Assembly: GCA_965243755.1 (NCBI GenBank)
Contig: CBDEVW010000003.1
Span: forward strand, 1 to 64,000
Direction of reading: 5' to 3'
DNA length: 64,000 nucleotides
From: JANSWY01 sp965243755
Lineage (GTDB): Bacteria; Bacteroidota; Bacteroidia; Cytophagales; Cyclobacteriaceae
The notes under the pieces are model-generated. The model saw only the letters and a list, made by a program, of their open reading frames with translations. It searched no databases and had not been told where the DNA came from. The translations under genes and the position numbers were made by a program. Of this stretch, positions 28,261 to 37,200 are shown piece by piece. The stretch's first letter is position 1, and each line of letters opens with the position of its first letter.

Positions 28261-29084
28261 TGTTTTAAAAGTTGATTAAATGCTATTTTTTTATGATGAT
28301 CGTTTAAACCCATTTGGTTAAGCATGTCGGTAAGGATGTGACCTAAGATAACCCACTTTTTTGCATTGGGTTCCAGGTTTAAAAAAACTTTATCCAAACA
28401 TTTATCCCAATTACTCGCTATTTGAATAAAATCACTGTCAGTTGTAAGCTGGAGATTACCTAATCCTGAATTCGTTATGTCATTAGTTGAAAGAAACCAA
28501 GTCAAAAATTCAAGTTTATCTTCATTTAACCCTCGCAAAAACTTATCTATTGTTTTTGCTGCCAAAATTGAAAATAGCCCAAAACAATTTTTGTCTGATA
28601 GGATCTGCCTTTCTAGAAACAACAAATAAGTTAAGTATGAAGCTAGTTCTGCAAGGTAAAATCTCCCGAAACTCCTCTTAGGAAACGGAATATGAATCAC
28701 ACTAAACTCTTCCACGCCTATTAACTCAAAACGAGAGAGATCATATCCAGATAAACCAGATTTTGGAGATAGCGTTAATTCGGTGGATTCTGCCAAATTA
28801 GTGAAAAGCCCATGATTATAAAAATGCTTCTTTAACAACTCAAGCATCTGCGATTTTAAGTGCTTTCGAAAATGAATAAAAGTAGTTTTGATGTGAATAT
28901 CAACAAGGCTTGTATATTTGGGACTCAAAGTATATATTATTCCTTCAATATAATTTTGATAGTCCTGGTAAAATTTACGTAATTCATTCGGAAACCCGTA
29001 GTAGTCAATTTTGCTCATAGTTATGGTGACCCACCTTGTACGGTGTAAACCAATCGGCAATTCGTGGTTCTTAATATTACTCAT
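28248..29084 (-). CDS. Hypothetical protein, 278 aa
   Basis: This is an alpha-helical-looking soluble protein with no signal peptide and no motif I recognise. A start at the internal ATG ending at 29018 (MSKIDYYGFPNELRKFY) would make 256 residues and is also plausible. It is the only gene pointing leftward between the exporter and the GT2 gene at 29169, and shares an 84 bp divergent promoter region with the latter. Aromatic clusters (LASYLTYLLFLERQIL) and no DxD argue against a simple GT-A enzyme. Confidence 0.6.
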   Translation of the reverse strand: MSNIKNHELPIGLHRTRWVTITMSKIDYYGFPNELRKFYQDYQNYIEGIIYTLSPKYTSLVDIHIKTTFIHFRKHLKSQMLELLKKHFYNHGLFTNLAESTELTLSPKSGLSGYDLSRFELIGVEEFSVIHIPFPKRSFGRFYLAELASYLTYLLFLERQILSDKNCFGLFSILAAKTIDKFLRGLNEDKLEFLTWFLSTNDITNSGLGNLQLTTDSDFIQIASNWDKCLDKVFLNLEPNAKKWVILGHILTDMLNQMGLNDHHKKIAFNQLLKHYKK

Positions 29085-29168
29085 TGATCCTGGAAATATT
29101 GTTCTTCGTGGTTAAGTTTATATTTTATACAGCGATTTTCATACTGAATTTTAAAAGTAAAAAAGTCA

Positions 29169-30236
29169 ATGAATTTAGAAGCGGTTTCATGCATATGCAT
29201 TACCCATAATCGGGTAAAAGAACTTAAAAATTCCATTAAATGTTTTGAGGCACAAAGCCACAGCAATAAAGAGCTCCTTGTGTTGTATCACAATGATAAG
29301 GCAACCAAACAATTTGTGAAAGAAAACGGCTTTACTTTATACATGCTAACTAAGGATAATCGAGATCCTGCATACAAATTTGTAAGGTCCGATACACAAA
29401 ACAAATATTATCTTCTTAATGCTTTTGATGAGAATTTTGACCCATTAAAAGAAAAATGGGTCAACAAAAAACAAAATTATTTCGATTGCCAGTTTACCGA
29501 CAAAAAACTGGTTGTATCTTATCGAGAGAAATTCTTAACCTATGACTTCAAAGCCATGAGGTTTAAAATTGGGCGATTTCCTTATCATTTCAATTATGGC
29601 TTTCAACTTGATGGCTCAATCATACCAGAATTAAATGGGAATCCAGTTTTACCTCACGATAATTTAGAAACCTTAGGATGGAATAAGCAACTTGCACAAG
29701 CTAACCCACATGGTAACATTATATTTTTTGAGCTTTCCACTGATATGGAGTTTACGTTAGGAATGAAGAGAAACCTGGCTATCAAATTAGCATTAAATGA
29801 CATTATCTGTATATGGGATGATGATGATTTATATCACCCTGAAAGGTTAAAGAATCAAAGTATCTATTTGAAATTTTCTGACGCTGGAGCTTGTACGTTG
29901 GCAAATACATTGTTGTTAGATACTAAAACTAATAATTTGTACCTCAATAGGATCAGATCGATTGGGCATGAAAACACCATACTTTTCAGAAAAAGCCTGG
30001 CAACTATCTATTCAAATAAAAATCGAGGGGAAGACACTCCGTTCCTACAGCACTTTTATCATAACAACAATTTGGCAGTTATGGAAGACCCACACTTGTA
30101 TATGTATCATTACCATGGCAATAACACTAGCTCTGAAGCACACTTTAACTCAATTTTTCAATTTGCAATGCCAGTTAAAGGTGAGGATAAGCATTGCATC
30201 ATCGAAGCTTACCCTCTTTGGAATCATAATATTTGA
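29169..30236 (+). CDS. GT2-family glycosyltransferase with a 120-residue insertion
   Basis: The 355-residue protein begins with a GT2 strand (VSCICITHNRVKELKNSI). The usual link from there to the nucleotide-binding region is interrupted by about 120 residues (roughly 62-185) with many aromatics and a QLDGSIIPELNGNPVLP segment. The fold resumes at FTLGMKRNLAIKLA, with metal-binding WDDDD at 216-220 followed by LYHPERL. The C-terminal part has GHENTILFRK and ends near HLYMYHYHGNNTS. The donor and acceptor are unknown. The insertion could be an acceptor-binding module. Confidence 0.82.
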   Translation: MNLEAVSCICITHNRVKELKNSIKCFEAQSHSNKELLVLYHNDKATKQFVKENGFTLYMLTKDNRDPAYKFVRSDTQNKYYLLNAFDENFDPLKEKWVNKKQNYFDCQFTDKKLVVSYREKFLTYDFKAMRFKIGRFPYHFNYGFQLDGSIIPELNGNPVLPHDNLETLGWNKQLAQANPHGNIIFFELSTDMEFTLGMKRNLAIKLALNDIICIWDDDDLYHPERLKNQSIYLKFSDAGACTLANTLLLDTKTNNLYLNRIRSIGHENTILFRKSLATIYSNKNRGEDTPFLQHFYHNNNLAVMEDPHLYMYHYHGNNTSSEAHFNSIFQFAMPVKGEDKHCIIEAYPLWNHNI

Positions 30237-32621
30237 TTATTCATTTCGTAGTGTCTTTGTAGGATTCGTGATTGAAGCACGATAAGTGTGATATGAAATT
30301 GTTGCAAGAAAAATTATTGCAAGACTTCCAATAGCCATCAAGATTGAAATTAAATCCACTGACACTCTGTATGAGTAATTACTCAGCCAAAGGTCCATGA
30401 CGAAATAAGCCACTGGCGTTCCAACTATAATTGCTATCATTAGAGCAGATAAATAACTTTTAATTAATAGCATCACAACCGTATTGATTGAGGCTCCAAA
30501 TACTTTGCGAATACCTATTTCTTTTTTACGTTTAGCTGAAACAAGTAATGATAATCCAAAAAGCCCCATACAGGATATCAACACAGAAAGTAGTGTAAAA
30601 AAGTTAAACAATTTCCCAAAGTAATAATCTTGTTGGTCCAATGAACTAAACTTTTCATCCAAAAAAAAGTAATCAAAAGGTTCATTGTGATAAACTCCAT
30701 TCCAGGCCTTTTCCAGTTGATCGATTTGCAACTTCAATGTTTCCGGACTATCAAAAGAAGACTCATGGAGTTTTATTGAAAAATGTCCGCGATTTGGATT
30801 AAACACAAAAGCCATTGGTCTAATTTTATTCTTCAATGAAGTCTTATGGTAATTTTCGGTCACACCAATCAACTCATAGGTTGTTCCATTATGATCTACT
30901 AATTTAATTGGCAGCAAATTATCCAAATCATTGAGACCCAATTTCAGCACTGCTTCTCTATTTATCAGTATGCTACGTTTATTCTTCCAGTAGGCGTCAG
31001 GGGTAAACGAATTGCCTTCTATTAATTCTACTTCATACTGAGACAGAAAATTGTCATCTACTCCATTTACAAACATTAGGGATCGCTCTTCGGAATCTGG
31101 TAGTCTAAAATATCGTTCTCCCCTATACTCTTCACTTGGAATAGTAGTGGAAGATGTAATACTTGATACAAATGGAAGCTCCGAACTTCTCTGTTTGAAT
31201 ACTTCCAGCCTTTCTGCTTTATTGTCCCACCCGTCCTTAGGTGCTCGAATGATAAGTGTATTTTGAAGGTTAATACCTTTATCTTTCTCCTTCATGTAAT
31301 TAAGCTGATTGGAAATCACAAAAATACTGATCATCAAAATTGCGGAAATAGCAAACTGCCCAATCACCAATACTTTGCGTAAGGTAATGCTTCCGAGTTT
31401 ACCTACGTAACCAGCCCTTAAGGCGGCACTGAAGTTTTGGGACTTAAATACCAGTACAGGTACCAATGTGGAGAACATCGTTCCTAAAATAAATACCCCA
31501 AACACCAATATATTTACGTTAGAATTATCGGGAAACAAAGGCAATATATGTCCTGCTGTAAAAGCTATTAACGGCTTTTGTAAAATCCAATAAAGTGAAA
31601 TGACAATTAACAGGGTAATACCATTAATGATGGCTGCCTCAAATACGAATTGAACAAGTAGGTTCCTTCTTGTTGAGCCTAAAACCCTTAACACCCCAAT
31701 TTCCTTAAACCTACCATATGACTGGGCAATCCATAGGTTTATAAAATTGATCCAGGACACGATTAAAATAAATAATCCAACACCTGCTAATAGCATTTCA
31801 AATTTGCTAAGTTCGACAGTGGCCAAATGGTCTGCTGTAATAGTAATCTCCTTGTCAGCACTTTTTATTGGGCCCTCCTGGGAAACGGCCTCTGAAAGCC
31901 TTTTCGTAAATAATTCCACATCCGTGCCTTCCTCTAAATGAAAAAATGTCTGAGAAGATGGCATATTCCAATAGTCGTTCTGACTTACCTTACCCTGACT
32001 AAGTAAGATTTTAAACTTAAACATTGTTCTATCTGGAAGGTCTTGCAATACTCCGGTCACCTTTAACTTTGATTTTTCTCCCCATGAAAGTCTCATGGTA
32101 AGTACCTGACCTAAAGGGTTGTCGTCACCGAAATATTTCCTAGCGATTTCTTCCGTCAAAACGATGCTGTTTGTCTCTTCCAGTGCTGTCGATCGATCTC
32201 CATAGATCAAAGGAAAACTAAATACTTCCAAAAAAGCCCTATCAGCAACAGCTATATTTTGTTCATTGAATGAGACAGAATTTACTCCATCCTGTTCAGA
32301 AATTATCAGAGACTCTACATGAGGTCGATATCTGGCAACATTTAGAACTTCCGGAAATTTCTGCTTACCGATTTCACCAATTCCCCAATAAGTTGCGCGA
32401 CTTGTCCTTGCAGGGTACCCCTTTACGGATTCTTTCTGTATAATGGAGTAAATCTGATCCACATTAACATGAAAGCTATCATAATCCTTGGAACCGCCGA
32501 TATATTTGGCTATTATCAGTGCACTTAAAGTTCCACATATGAGGCCAAATAAGTTGATGAAGTTGAATACTTTATTTTTCAAAAGATTCTTAAATGCCAA
32601 TTTCAAATAATGCCTTATCAT
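30237..32621 (-). CDS. MacB/FtsX-type ABC permease
   Basis: The 794-residue protein has the four-helix FtsX pattern duplicated: MacB-like periplasmic domains after the first helix (about 20-40) and between the helices near 285-430, and the last three helices at about 675-790 with GLSLLVSAKRKKEIGIRKVFGAS. There is no ATPase domain, and no separate ATPase gene is adjacent. Such orphan permeases are numerous in Bacteroidota. It follows the aminotransferase gene after 13 bp and may be co-transcribed with it. Its substrate is unknown. Confidence 0.9.
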   Translation of the reverse strand: MIRHYLKLAFKNLLKNKVFNFINLFGLICGTLSALIIAKYIGGSKDYDSFHVNVDQIYSIIQKESVKGYPARTSRATYWGIGEIGKQKFPEVLNVARYRPHVESLIISEQDGVNSVSFNEQNIAVADRAFLEVFSFPLIYGDRSTALEETNSIVLTEEIARKYFGDDNPLGQVLTMRLSWGEKSKLKVTGVLQDLPDRTMFKFKILLSQGKVSQNDYWNMPSSQTFFHLEEGTDVELFTKRLSEAVSQEGPIKSADKEITITADHLATVELSKFEMLLAGVGLFILIVSWINFINLWIAQSYGRFKEIGVLRVLGSTRRNLLVQFVFEAAIINGITLLIVISLYWILQKPLIAFTAGHILPLFPDNSNVNILVFGVFILGTMFSTLVPVLVFKSQNFSAALRAGYVGKLGSITLRKVLVIGQFAISAILMISIFVISNQLNYMKEKDKGINLQNTLIIRAPKDGWDNKAERLEVFKQRSSELPFVSSITSSTTIPSEEYRGERYFRLPDSEERSLMFVNGVDDNFLSQYEVELIEGNSFTPDAYWKNKRSILINREAVLKLGLNDLDNLLPIKLVDHNGTTYELIGVTENYHKTSLKNKIRPMAFVFNPNRGHFSIKLHESSFDSPETLKLQIDQLEKAWNGVYHNEPFDYFFLDEKFSSLDQQDYYFGKLFNFFTLLSVLISCMGLFGLSLLVSAKRKKEIGIRKVFGASINTVVMLLIKSYLSALMIAIIVGTPVAYFVMDLWLSNYSYRVSVDLISILMAIGSLAIIFLATISYHTYRASITNPTKTLRNE

Positions 32622-32634
32622 TCTTTATATTCTA

Positions 32635-33771
32635 TTAATTACTGTCAGATATTTTTAATGCAAAGTGCTTAATTATTTCAATTACCCTTGTCTGTTCCTT
32701 TTCCTTTAGTCCAAGACCGCTTGGAAGGTAAAACCCTTGCCTTGATAACTTTTCAGCAACGGGAAAACTTTGATCGGTGAACAACTTCATTTTTTTAAAT
32801 ACTGGCTGTTCATGCATACACCAAAAAAATGGACGAGTTCCAATTCTGTTATTGTTTAAATAACTGCTCATTTCATTTGCAAGATCCTCAGATGAAGCAA
32901 CAACTCCAAACACCCAAAAGATATTTGAGGCATATTCGGTGTTCATAATTGGCAATTGCACTCCAGGTAAACCTTCCAATTTAATTTGATAGCGGTTTCC
33001 AATCTCACGTTTTTTGGCTATTATGTCGTCCAAAGAATTCAACTGTGCCAATCCGATTCCCGCGTGTAAATTACTCATCCTATAGTTCCATCCAATTTCA
33101 TGATGAACAAATCTCCTTCCTTTCGGTTCAAACGAAAGGTTTCTTAATTTAAGGCACTTTTCCTTTAGATTAGGGTCATTGGTTACAATCATGCCTCCCT
33201 CTCCTGTTGTAATGTGTTTGTTAGGATAAAAACTAAAAGTACTTGCCGCTCCAAAACTTCCACAAGGATTTGATTTGTATGTTTGGCCATGCATCTGAGC
33301 GGCATCCTCAATTAGTAGTAACCCATACCTATCACAAAGGTCAATTACAGGATCCATGTTCACAGGAAGCCCATATATATGTACTACCAAAATTGCCTTT
33401 GTTCTACTGGTAATTTTTCCCTCAATTTGGTTAACGTCCATATTCCAGGTGTCAGGATCACTATCAACTAAAACTGGTGTAGCGCCGGTATTCAGAATGG
33501 ATTGTACAGGAGATATAATAGTAAATGTGGGTACTATTACTTCATGGCCTTCAGTAATGTCCATAGCTTTTAAAACAATATCCAACGCAGCGGACCCACT
33601 TGAAACAGCTATACCAAATTTCCTGTTGACCTTACTGGCAAATTGTTCTTCAAATGCACTTACAAAGGGTCCTTCAGAAGATATCCATCCTGACTCAACA
33701 CATTCAATAACATTTTTTCTCTCCTCTAAACCCAGAATTGGTGTATTTACCGGTATAAATTCTTCTTTCAT
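32635..33771 (-). CDS. DegT/DnrJ/EryC1/StrS-family sugar aminotransferase
   Basis: The start is placed at the ATG 1 bp after the cupin gene stop (378 aa; an upstream-extended frame would add MNQLMNWLQTDNS). The PLP-binding lysine is K185 in FYPNKHITTGEGG, and the upstream IEDAAQMHG is the aspartate loop that contacts the PLP nitrogen. The family transaminates keto-sugars of nucleotide sugars to give amino sugars. A cupin of the isomerase/acetyltransferase-partner type lies just upstream, so a dTDP- or UDP-amino-sugar branch is likely. There is no 4,6-dehydratase gene in the window, so its substrate must be supplied from elsewhere. Confidence 0.9.
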   Translation of the reverse strand: MKEEFIPVNTPILGLEERKNVIECVESGWISSEGPFVSAFEEQFASKVNRKFGIAVSSGSAALDIVLKAMDITEGHEVIVPTFTIISPVQSILNTGATPVLVDSDPDTWNMDVNQIEGKITSRTKAILVVHIYGLPVNMDPVIDLCDRYGLLLIEDAAQMHGQTYKSNPCGSFGAASTFSFYPNKHITTGEGGMIVTNDPNLKEKCLKLRNLSFEPKGRRFVHHEIGWNYRMSNLHAGIGLAQLNSLDDIIAKKREIGNRYQIKLEGLPGVQLPIMNTEYASNIFWVFGVVASSEDLANEMSSYLNNNRIGTRPFFWCMHEQPVFKKMKLFTDQSFPVAEKLSRQGFYLPSGLGLKEKEQTRVIEIIKHFALKISDSN

Positions 33772-33772
33772 A

Positions 33773-34222
33773 CTATTGTCCGTCTGTAACCAATTCATAA
33801 GTTGATTCAAACCTTACCTTATCTTTCTCTCCACAGTAAGGCCCTTGTTTTACTTCTATTATTTCAGATTCTTCAATCATTTCGAACCCATGGCCACCAT
33901 CGGCAAGTAATATAACATCGCCTGTGACCAATATCCTACTCTGCAAATATTTCTCCTGATTATTATAAAAGTCAATTCTAACCTTACCAGCCCTGACAAA
34001 CAACACCTCCTGAGTTGTTTTGATTTCTCGTACTACAAGATTGTGCCGATGAGGAGCTATCTCGTAACCCTGCTCCCTTTTCATATAACCCAACTGTTGT
34101 GAGAAATTATCAGGCGTAAAAAACCTGATACCACTTTGAGAAAACCCAGACCGGATGATAACCGCAAGCAATAAAGTCCCATCCATTAGATATTCAATAT
34201 CATTAGCCATATCTAATTGCAT
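33773..34222 (-). CDS. Cupin-fold protein (WxcM/WbuC-like sugar-pathway type)
   Basis: The 149-residue protein has the cupin pattern: HRHNLVVREI with two metal-type histidines, then G(D)VILLADGGHGFEM with a later histidine. The start could also be the ATG at codon 5 (34210). It lies 1 bp before the aminotransferase gene. Cupins of this type accompany nucleotide-sugar aminotransferases, often as 3,4-ketoisomerases or sensors. Ketoisomerase activity is plausible but not shown. The palindrome at 34310-34338 lies 87 bp upstream. Confidence 0.72.
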   Translation of the reverse strand: MQLDMANDIEYLMDGTLLLAVIIRSGFSQSGIRFFTPDNFSQQLGYMKREQGYEIAPHRHNLVVREIKTTQEVLFVRAGKVRIDFYNNQEKYLQSRILVTGDVILLADGGHGFEMIEESEIIEVKQGPYCGEKDKVRFESTYELVTDGQ

Positions 34223-34309
34223 TAAATTAAATTAATAGTCTATTTTATTACTACAAAAGGAACTAGCGAGAACTAAACCTAACTTATAAATTCCTTGCTC
34301 AACATTTCC

Positions 34310-34338
34310 AATCTATGGTTCACAATGAACCATAGATT
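34310..34338. promoter_or_regulatory. Second parS-like palindrome, upstream of the cupin/aminotransferase operon
   Basis: Arms AATCTATGGTTC and GAACCATAGATT are perfect 12-bp inverted repeats around ACAAT. The core is identical to the copy at 25395-25421, about 9 kb away. It lies 87 bp upstream of the cupin start, between that gene and the ParB-like gene at 34796. A ParB-like DNA-binding protein beside a parS-like site suggests a regulator and its operator. Confidence 0.6.
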
Positions 34339-34357
34339 CAATCCATTAAGTCAATAC

Positions 34358-34811
34358 CTAGTCAATTATTATTTCAACTTCGCATTGACCATATATAACA
34401 TCATAATCACTGCTTCCTATCGACCTGATGAAATTCACTGTTTTTTGCTGTTTTTTTGTACTGAATGAAGCTGTACCTATGTAAGTGGTCCTAATACAAT
34501 TTGCCACAGAATTTTCCATTAACGTTTCGAATAAAAATCTGATTTCATCATTTCTTTCATCAACGATAATATTATTTAATAGGACAGCATTGTCTATATG
34601 AAATGATACAGACCACCCCTCTGGTTTCCTCACCAGGATCAATTGATGATGCATTATTACGTAAATTAGTTATGTAGGATTTGAGCAAGTATAGATCATT
34701 AATTGCAAAAAACGGTGGGATCAGGATTTTTTTTATATTATTTTCATTACCATCAGTAATATGTACATTTGCCCTGCTCGTAAGAAACATTTGACATGAC
34801 CTTAAAATCAA
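34358..34811 (-). pseudogene. Frameshifted small ORF divergent from the ParB-like gene
   Basis: Two overlapping frames make sense as one if the run of four C at 34616-34619 is shortened by one. The result is a protein of about 143-150 residues, starting at ATG 34790 or TTG 34811, reading FFAINDLYLLKSY then SFHIDNAVLLNNI and ending CEVEIIID. I do not recognise the family. The start would lie within or next to the divergent ParB-like start at 34796, which is odd, so the exact start is uncertain. A chance frame is possible. Confidence 0.4.
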
Positions 34812-35638
34812 AAAAAATTATAATTAAACCAGAATTCAAAGAATTTCTAGTCCCGCTAAGTCCGGAAGAGTTTGAAAACCTGGAAAAAACAATATTGACA
34901 GATGGATGTTTAACACCTCTAATCGTTTGGAAACAAGAAAATGAACAAATTCTAATCGATGGGCATAACCGTTACAACATATGTACTAAGCACAATATCT
35001 CTTTTGACATAGAGGTCAAAGAGTTTTCTAACGAGCATGATGTTAAATTATGGATGATCACCAACCAGCTTGGAAGAAGAAATCTTAGTTCTGATCAGGC
35101 ATCATACTATCGTGGGATGAGATATCTACAACAAAAAAATAATAAGGGCGGTTATGACAAAATAATTAAAAAAGGAGATATCGAATCAAGTACTGCCAAA
35201 TTATTGGCCAATGAATTCAATGTGAGTGAAAGCACCATTAAAAGAGATGCCAAATATGCCATGGGTATTGAGATCATTGGAAAATCAAATAGTAAGTTAA
35301 AGCTTCAAATCTTACAAGGAAATTCCAGCATTAAGAAAAAGGATATCCAATTCTTATCTACGATTACGGGAAGCCCAAAATTCAAAAATGAGGCCGATTT
35401 ATTCAATAAAATTCATCATCTTAAATCGGATCAGATAAACGCATTAGAAGAGAAACTAATTGAAACCGAAGAAAAACTTAGCGAAGAGGAGATTTTTCCT
35501 GATTTTGAAGGCAGGGTAAAAAGGATCAAGGCACTTGTAATTTCTAATATGAATAAGGCAATAGAAAAAAAGGACCTCCAATCAATAAAAAAAATCCGCG
35601 CTATCATAGATGAATTGGAAAAGTTAATTTCAGACTAA
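34796..35638 (+). CDS. ParB-like DNA-binding protein (ParB N-terminal domain plus HTH)
   Basis: The 280-residue protein has the ParB/Spo0J N-terminal domain in residues 10-90, with LSPEEFENLEKTI, PLIVWKQENEQILIDGHNRY and the GHNR block that aligns with the CTP-binding G-x-x-R loop. Later SSTAKLLANEFNVSESTIKRDAKYA is a helix-turn-helix at about 128-155. The C-terminus is charged coiled coil. No ParA gene is adjacent, and the window looks chromosomal, so it may be a solo regulator rather than a partition protein. Such solo ParB-like proteins are common on Bacteroidota plasmids and mobile islands. It lies 458 bp from the palindrome described above. Confidence 0.83.
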   Translation: MTLKSKKIIIKPEFKEFLVPLSPEEFENLEKTILTDGCLTPLIVWKQENEQILIDGHNRYNICTKHNISFDIEVKEFSNEHDVKLWMITNQLGRRNLSSDQASYYRGMRYLQQKNNKGGYDKIIKKGDIESSTAKLLANEFNVSESTIKRDAKYAMGIEIIGKSNSKLKLQILQGNSSIKKKDIQFLSTITGSPKFKNEADLFNKIHHLKSDQINALEEKLIETEEKLSEEEIFPDFEGRVKRIKALVISNMNKAIEKKDLQSIKKIRAIIDELEKLISD

Positions 35639-35836
35639 GCATATACTATTTACTCTTGTAGCCACTTAGTTATTCCTGGGGTTGATTGAATAATTAGTCT
35701 CACATGGGAATAATAAATTCTAAGTTGAGACTCTCTCATTGGTCCTTGAACATATTTTGGTCCTTCCAGGCTTTTTGAAAAAGAACTCTCTCCAAGACCG
35801 GGCCAACAATTGAACTTTACTAAAACATGGAACAGG
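35639..35836. other. Intergenic stretch without recognisable gene
   Basis: These 198 bp between the convergent ParB-like gene and the porin gene hold no tRNA, ORF or clear hairpin terminator that I can see. A short repeat TTGGTCCTT occurs twice near 35740-35765. Confidence 0.5.
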
Positions 35837-37102
35837 CTAAAACAAAATACGGGTTCTAAGGCCTAAAAACGTAATGTTCTCTCCCTCATTACCATTGGCT
35901 GATCTGACCCACTGTAAAAATGGTGATACCTGAAACTTACTTTCGAAATTGGTTTTAATGTATAATTCCCCGCCGTTCTCTTTTTCTGTAAAAGTCTGTT
36001 CAGAACGTTGTGGAGTGGTTTGGGTAAACCCAAGTCCTGAGGTTACCGTCCAATGTTTGGCCAGTCTTAGTTTTCTTAACTCTACACCAGCACTCATGGC
36101 TTTGTCAATTTGGGAATTCACCAGAATCTGATCATAATTTTTACCAATCCTTCCAAAGACATAAAACTTATCCCAAACCCTTAAATCTCCGGACGCTCCT
36201 ATCCCCACTCCGGATTGCAATGAAAAGTCTTTATACATTAAGACCCGAATTGCCCCAACCTGACCATCCCTTGAGTTGAACATCGTTCCCAACTGAACAA
36301 TCATAAACAGGTCCTCAAAAAACTTTTCCGGATCATTATTAGTACTGGTAAGTCCTACATCTGCACTGAAGATGTCGAGAATTTCAAAATCTGCCACAAT
36401 CCCAGGGCCATTGCCAGGTATCTGGAGCATTGTATTATTGACCAATCCATTGGATACAAATTGCGAATACTCATCATTCGCAACAGAATTTGGGTCGAAG
36501 TAATTGGTGAGGTCAATCTTCCCGGCAATCAACCTGATATGTTTAAGTTTGAACTGCGTCCAGGCCTCCAGTACATTAACCGGGTGGATACCGCCATTCG
36601 CAACATTACCGGCTCCTGCATGAAAACCCTGAAAGCTGTTAAAAATATTTCCCGGACCTGCTCCACCAACTGTCTGAAGGTTGATGAATACCATATTGTA
36701 ATCCCCAAAGGAAGAGGCCAGAAACAAATCCAGCGTTCCCACTGCAGTATTGACAGATTCGGATCTCAGCTTGCCATCCCAATGAAACACTGACATCAGT
36801 TGTCCGGTAATAGCTATTTCATTCTTATCAATAGAATTCAACAATGAATCGATGACCTTACGCTTTGACCTCCTGTCACTTTTGGTGAACTCCTGGTGAT
36901 CCTCATTGATGGATCTCATGGAGTTTTGGCCGGTGATGTTGATCAGATTATTGTCATCTTTCATTAACTTTTTGAGAGAGTCAATTTCTTTTCGCAGCAG
37001 TAGATAGGTGCTGTCCTTCTGAGTGGGCTGCTGTGCCATACCTGCATCAGCAAGAAATATAGCAACCACCAAAATCAGGTGCGAGTATAGCGACTTATTC
37101 AC
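35837..37102 (-). CDS. OprB-like carbohydrate-selective porin
   Basis: The 421-residue protein has a signal peptide (MNKSLYSHLILVVAIFLADAGMAQQ) followed by an N-terminal coiled-coil stretch and a beta-barrel of about 16 strands. The segment RLIAGKIDLTNYFDPNSVANDEYSQF at about 190-215 matches OprB-type porins, as does the terminal FLGLRTRILF. Such porins let glucose and other sugars cross the outer membrane. The gene is divergent from the TetR gene, and both share the intergenic region with the paired palindromes. Confidence 0.8.
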   Translation of the reverse strand: MNKSLYSHLILVVAIFLADAGMAQQPTQKDSTYLLLRKEIDSLKKLMKDDNNLINITGQNSMRSINEDHQEFTKSDRRSKRKVIDSLLNSIDKNEIAITGQLMSVFHWDGKLRSESVNTAVGTLDLFLASSFGDYNMVFINLQTVGGAGPGNIFNSFQGFHAGAGNVANGGIHPVNVLEAWTQFKLKHIRLIAGKIDLTNYFDPNSVANDEYSQFVSNGLVNNTMLQIPGNGPGIVADFEILDIFSADVGLTSTNNDPEKFFEDLFMIVQLGTMFNSRDGQVGAIRVLMYKDFSLQSGVGIGASGDLRVWDKFYVFGRIGKNYDQILVNSQIDKAMSAGVELRKLRLAKHWTVTSGLGFTQTTPQRSEQTFTEKENGGELYIKTNFESKFQVSPFLQWVRSANGNEGENITFLGLRTRILF

Positions 37103-37152
37103 CTAATTAATTTAACCAAATTCTACCGATTAAACTCCATTCTTACAAACAT

Positions 37153-37178
37153 TTTATTAAACACTATTGTTTAATAAA
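37153..37178. promoter_or_regulatory. TetR-type operator 1, perfect 11-bp inverted repeat
   Basis: TTTATTAAACA and TGTTTAATAAA flank CTAT. It lies between the divergent porin and TetR genes, 45-70 bp from the TetR ATG. A second copy with the same core follows 44 bp downstream (centre to centre), about four helical turns, so two regulator dimers could bind on one face. Confidence 0.68.
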
Positions 37179-37200
37179 TCATTCTTTCTTAACATTGCTA

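Noticed and set aside
34358..34811. Treating the frameshifted small ORF as an antitoxin partner of the ParB-like protein
   Set aside because: No toxin or antitoxin motif is visible and the reading frame itself is doubtful.
34796..35638. ParB-like gene taken as evidence for a plasmid or chromosome origin
   Set aside because: No ParA, DnaA, DnaA-box cluster, RepA or replication gene is near, and the other genes look like ordinary chromosome.
35740..35765. Repeated TTGGTCCTT as a regulatory direct repeat
   Set aside because: Only two 9-bp copies, in a region between convergent genes where no promoter is expected.
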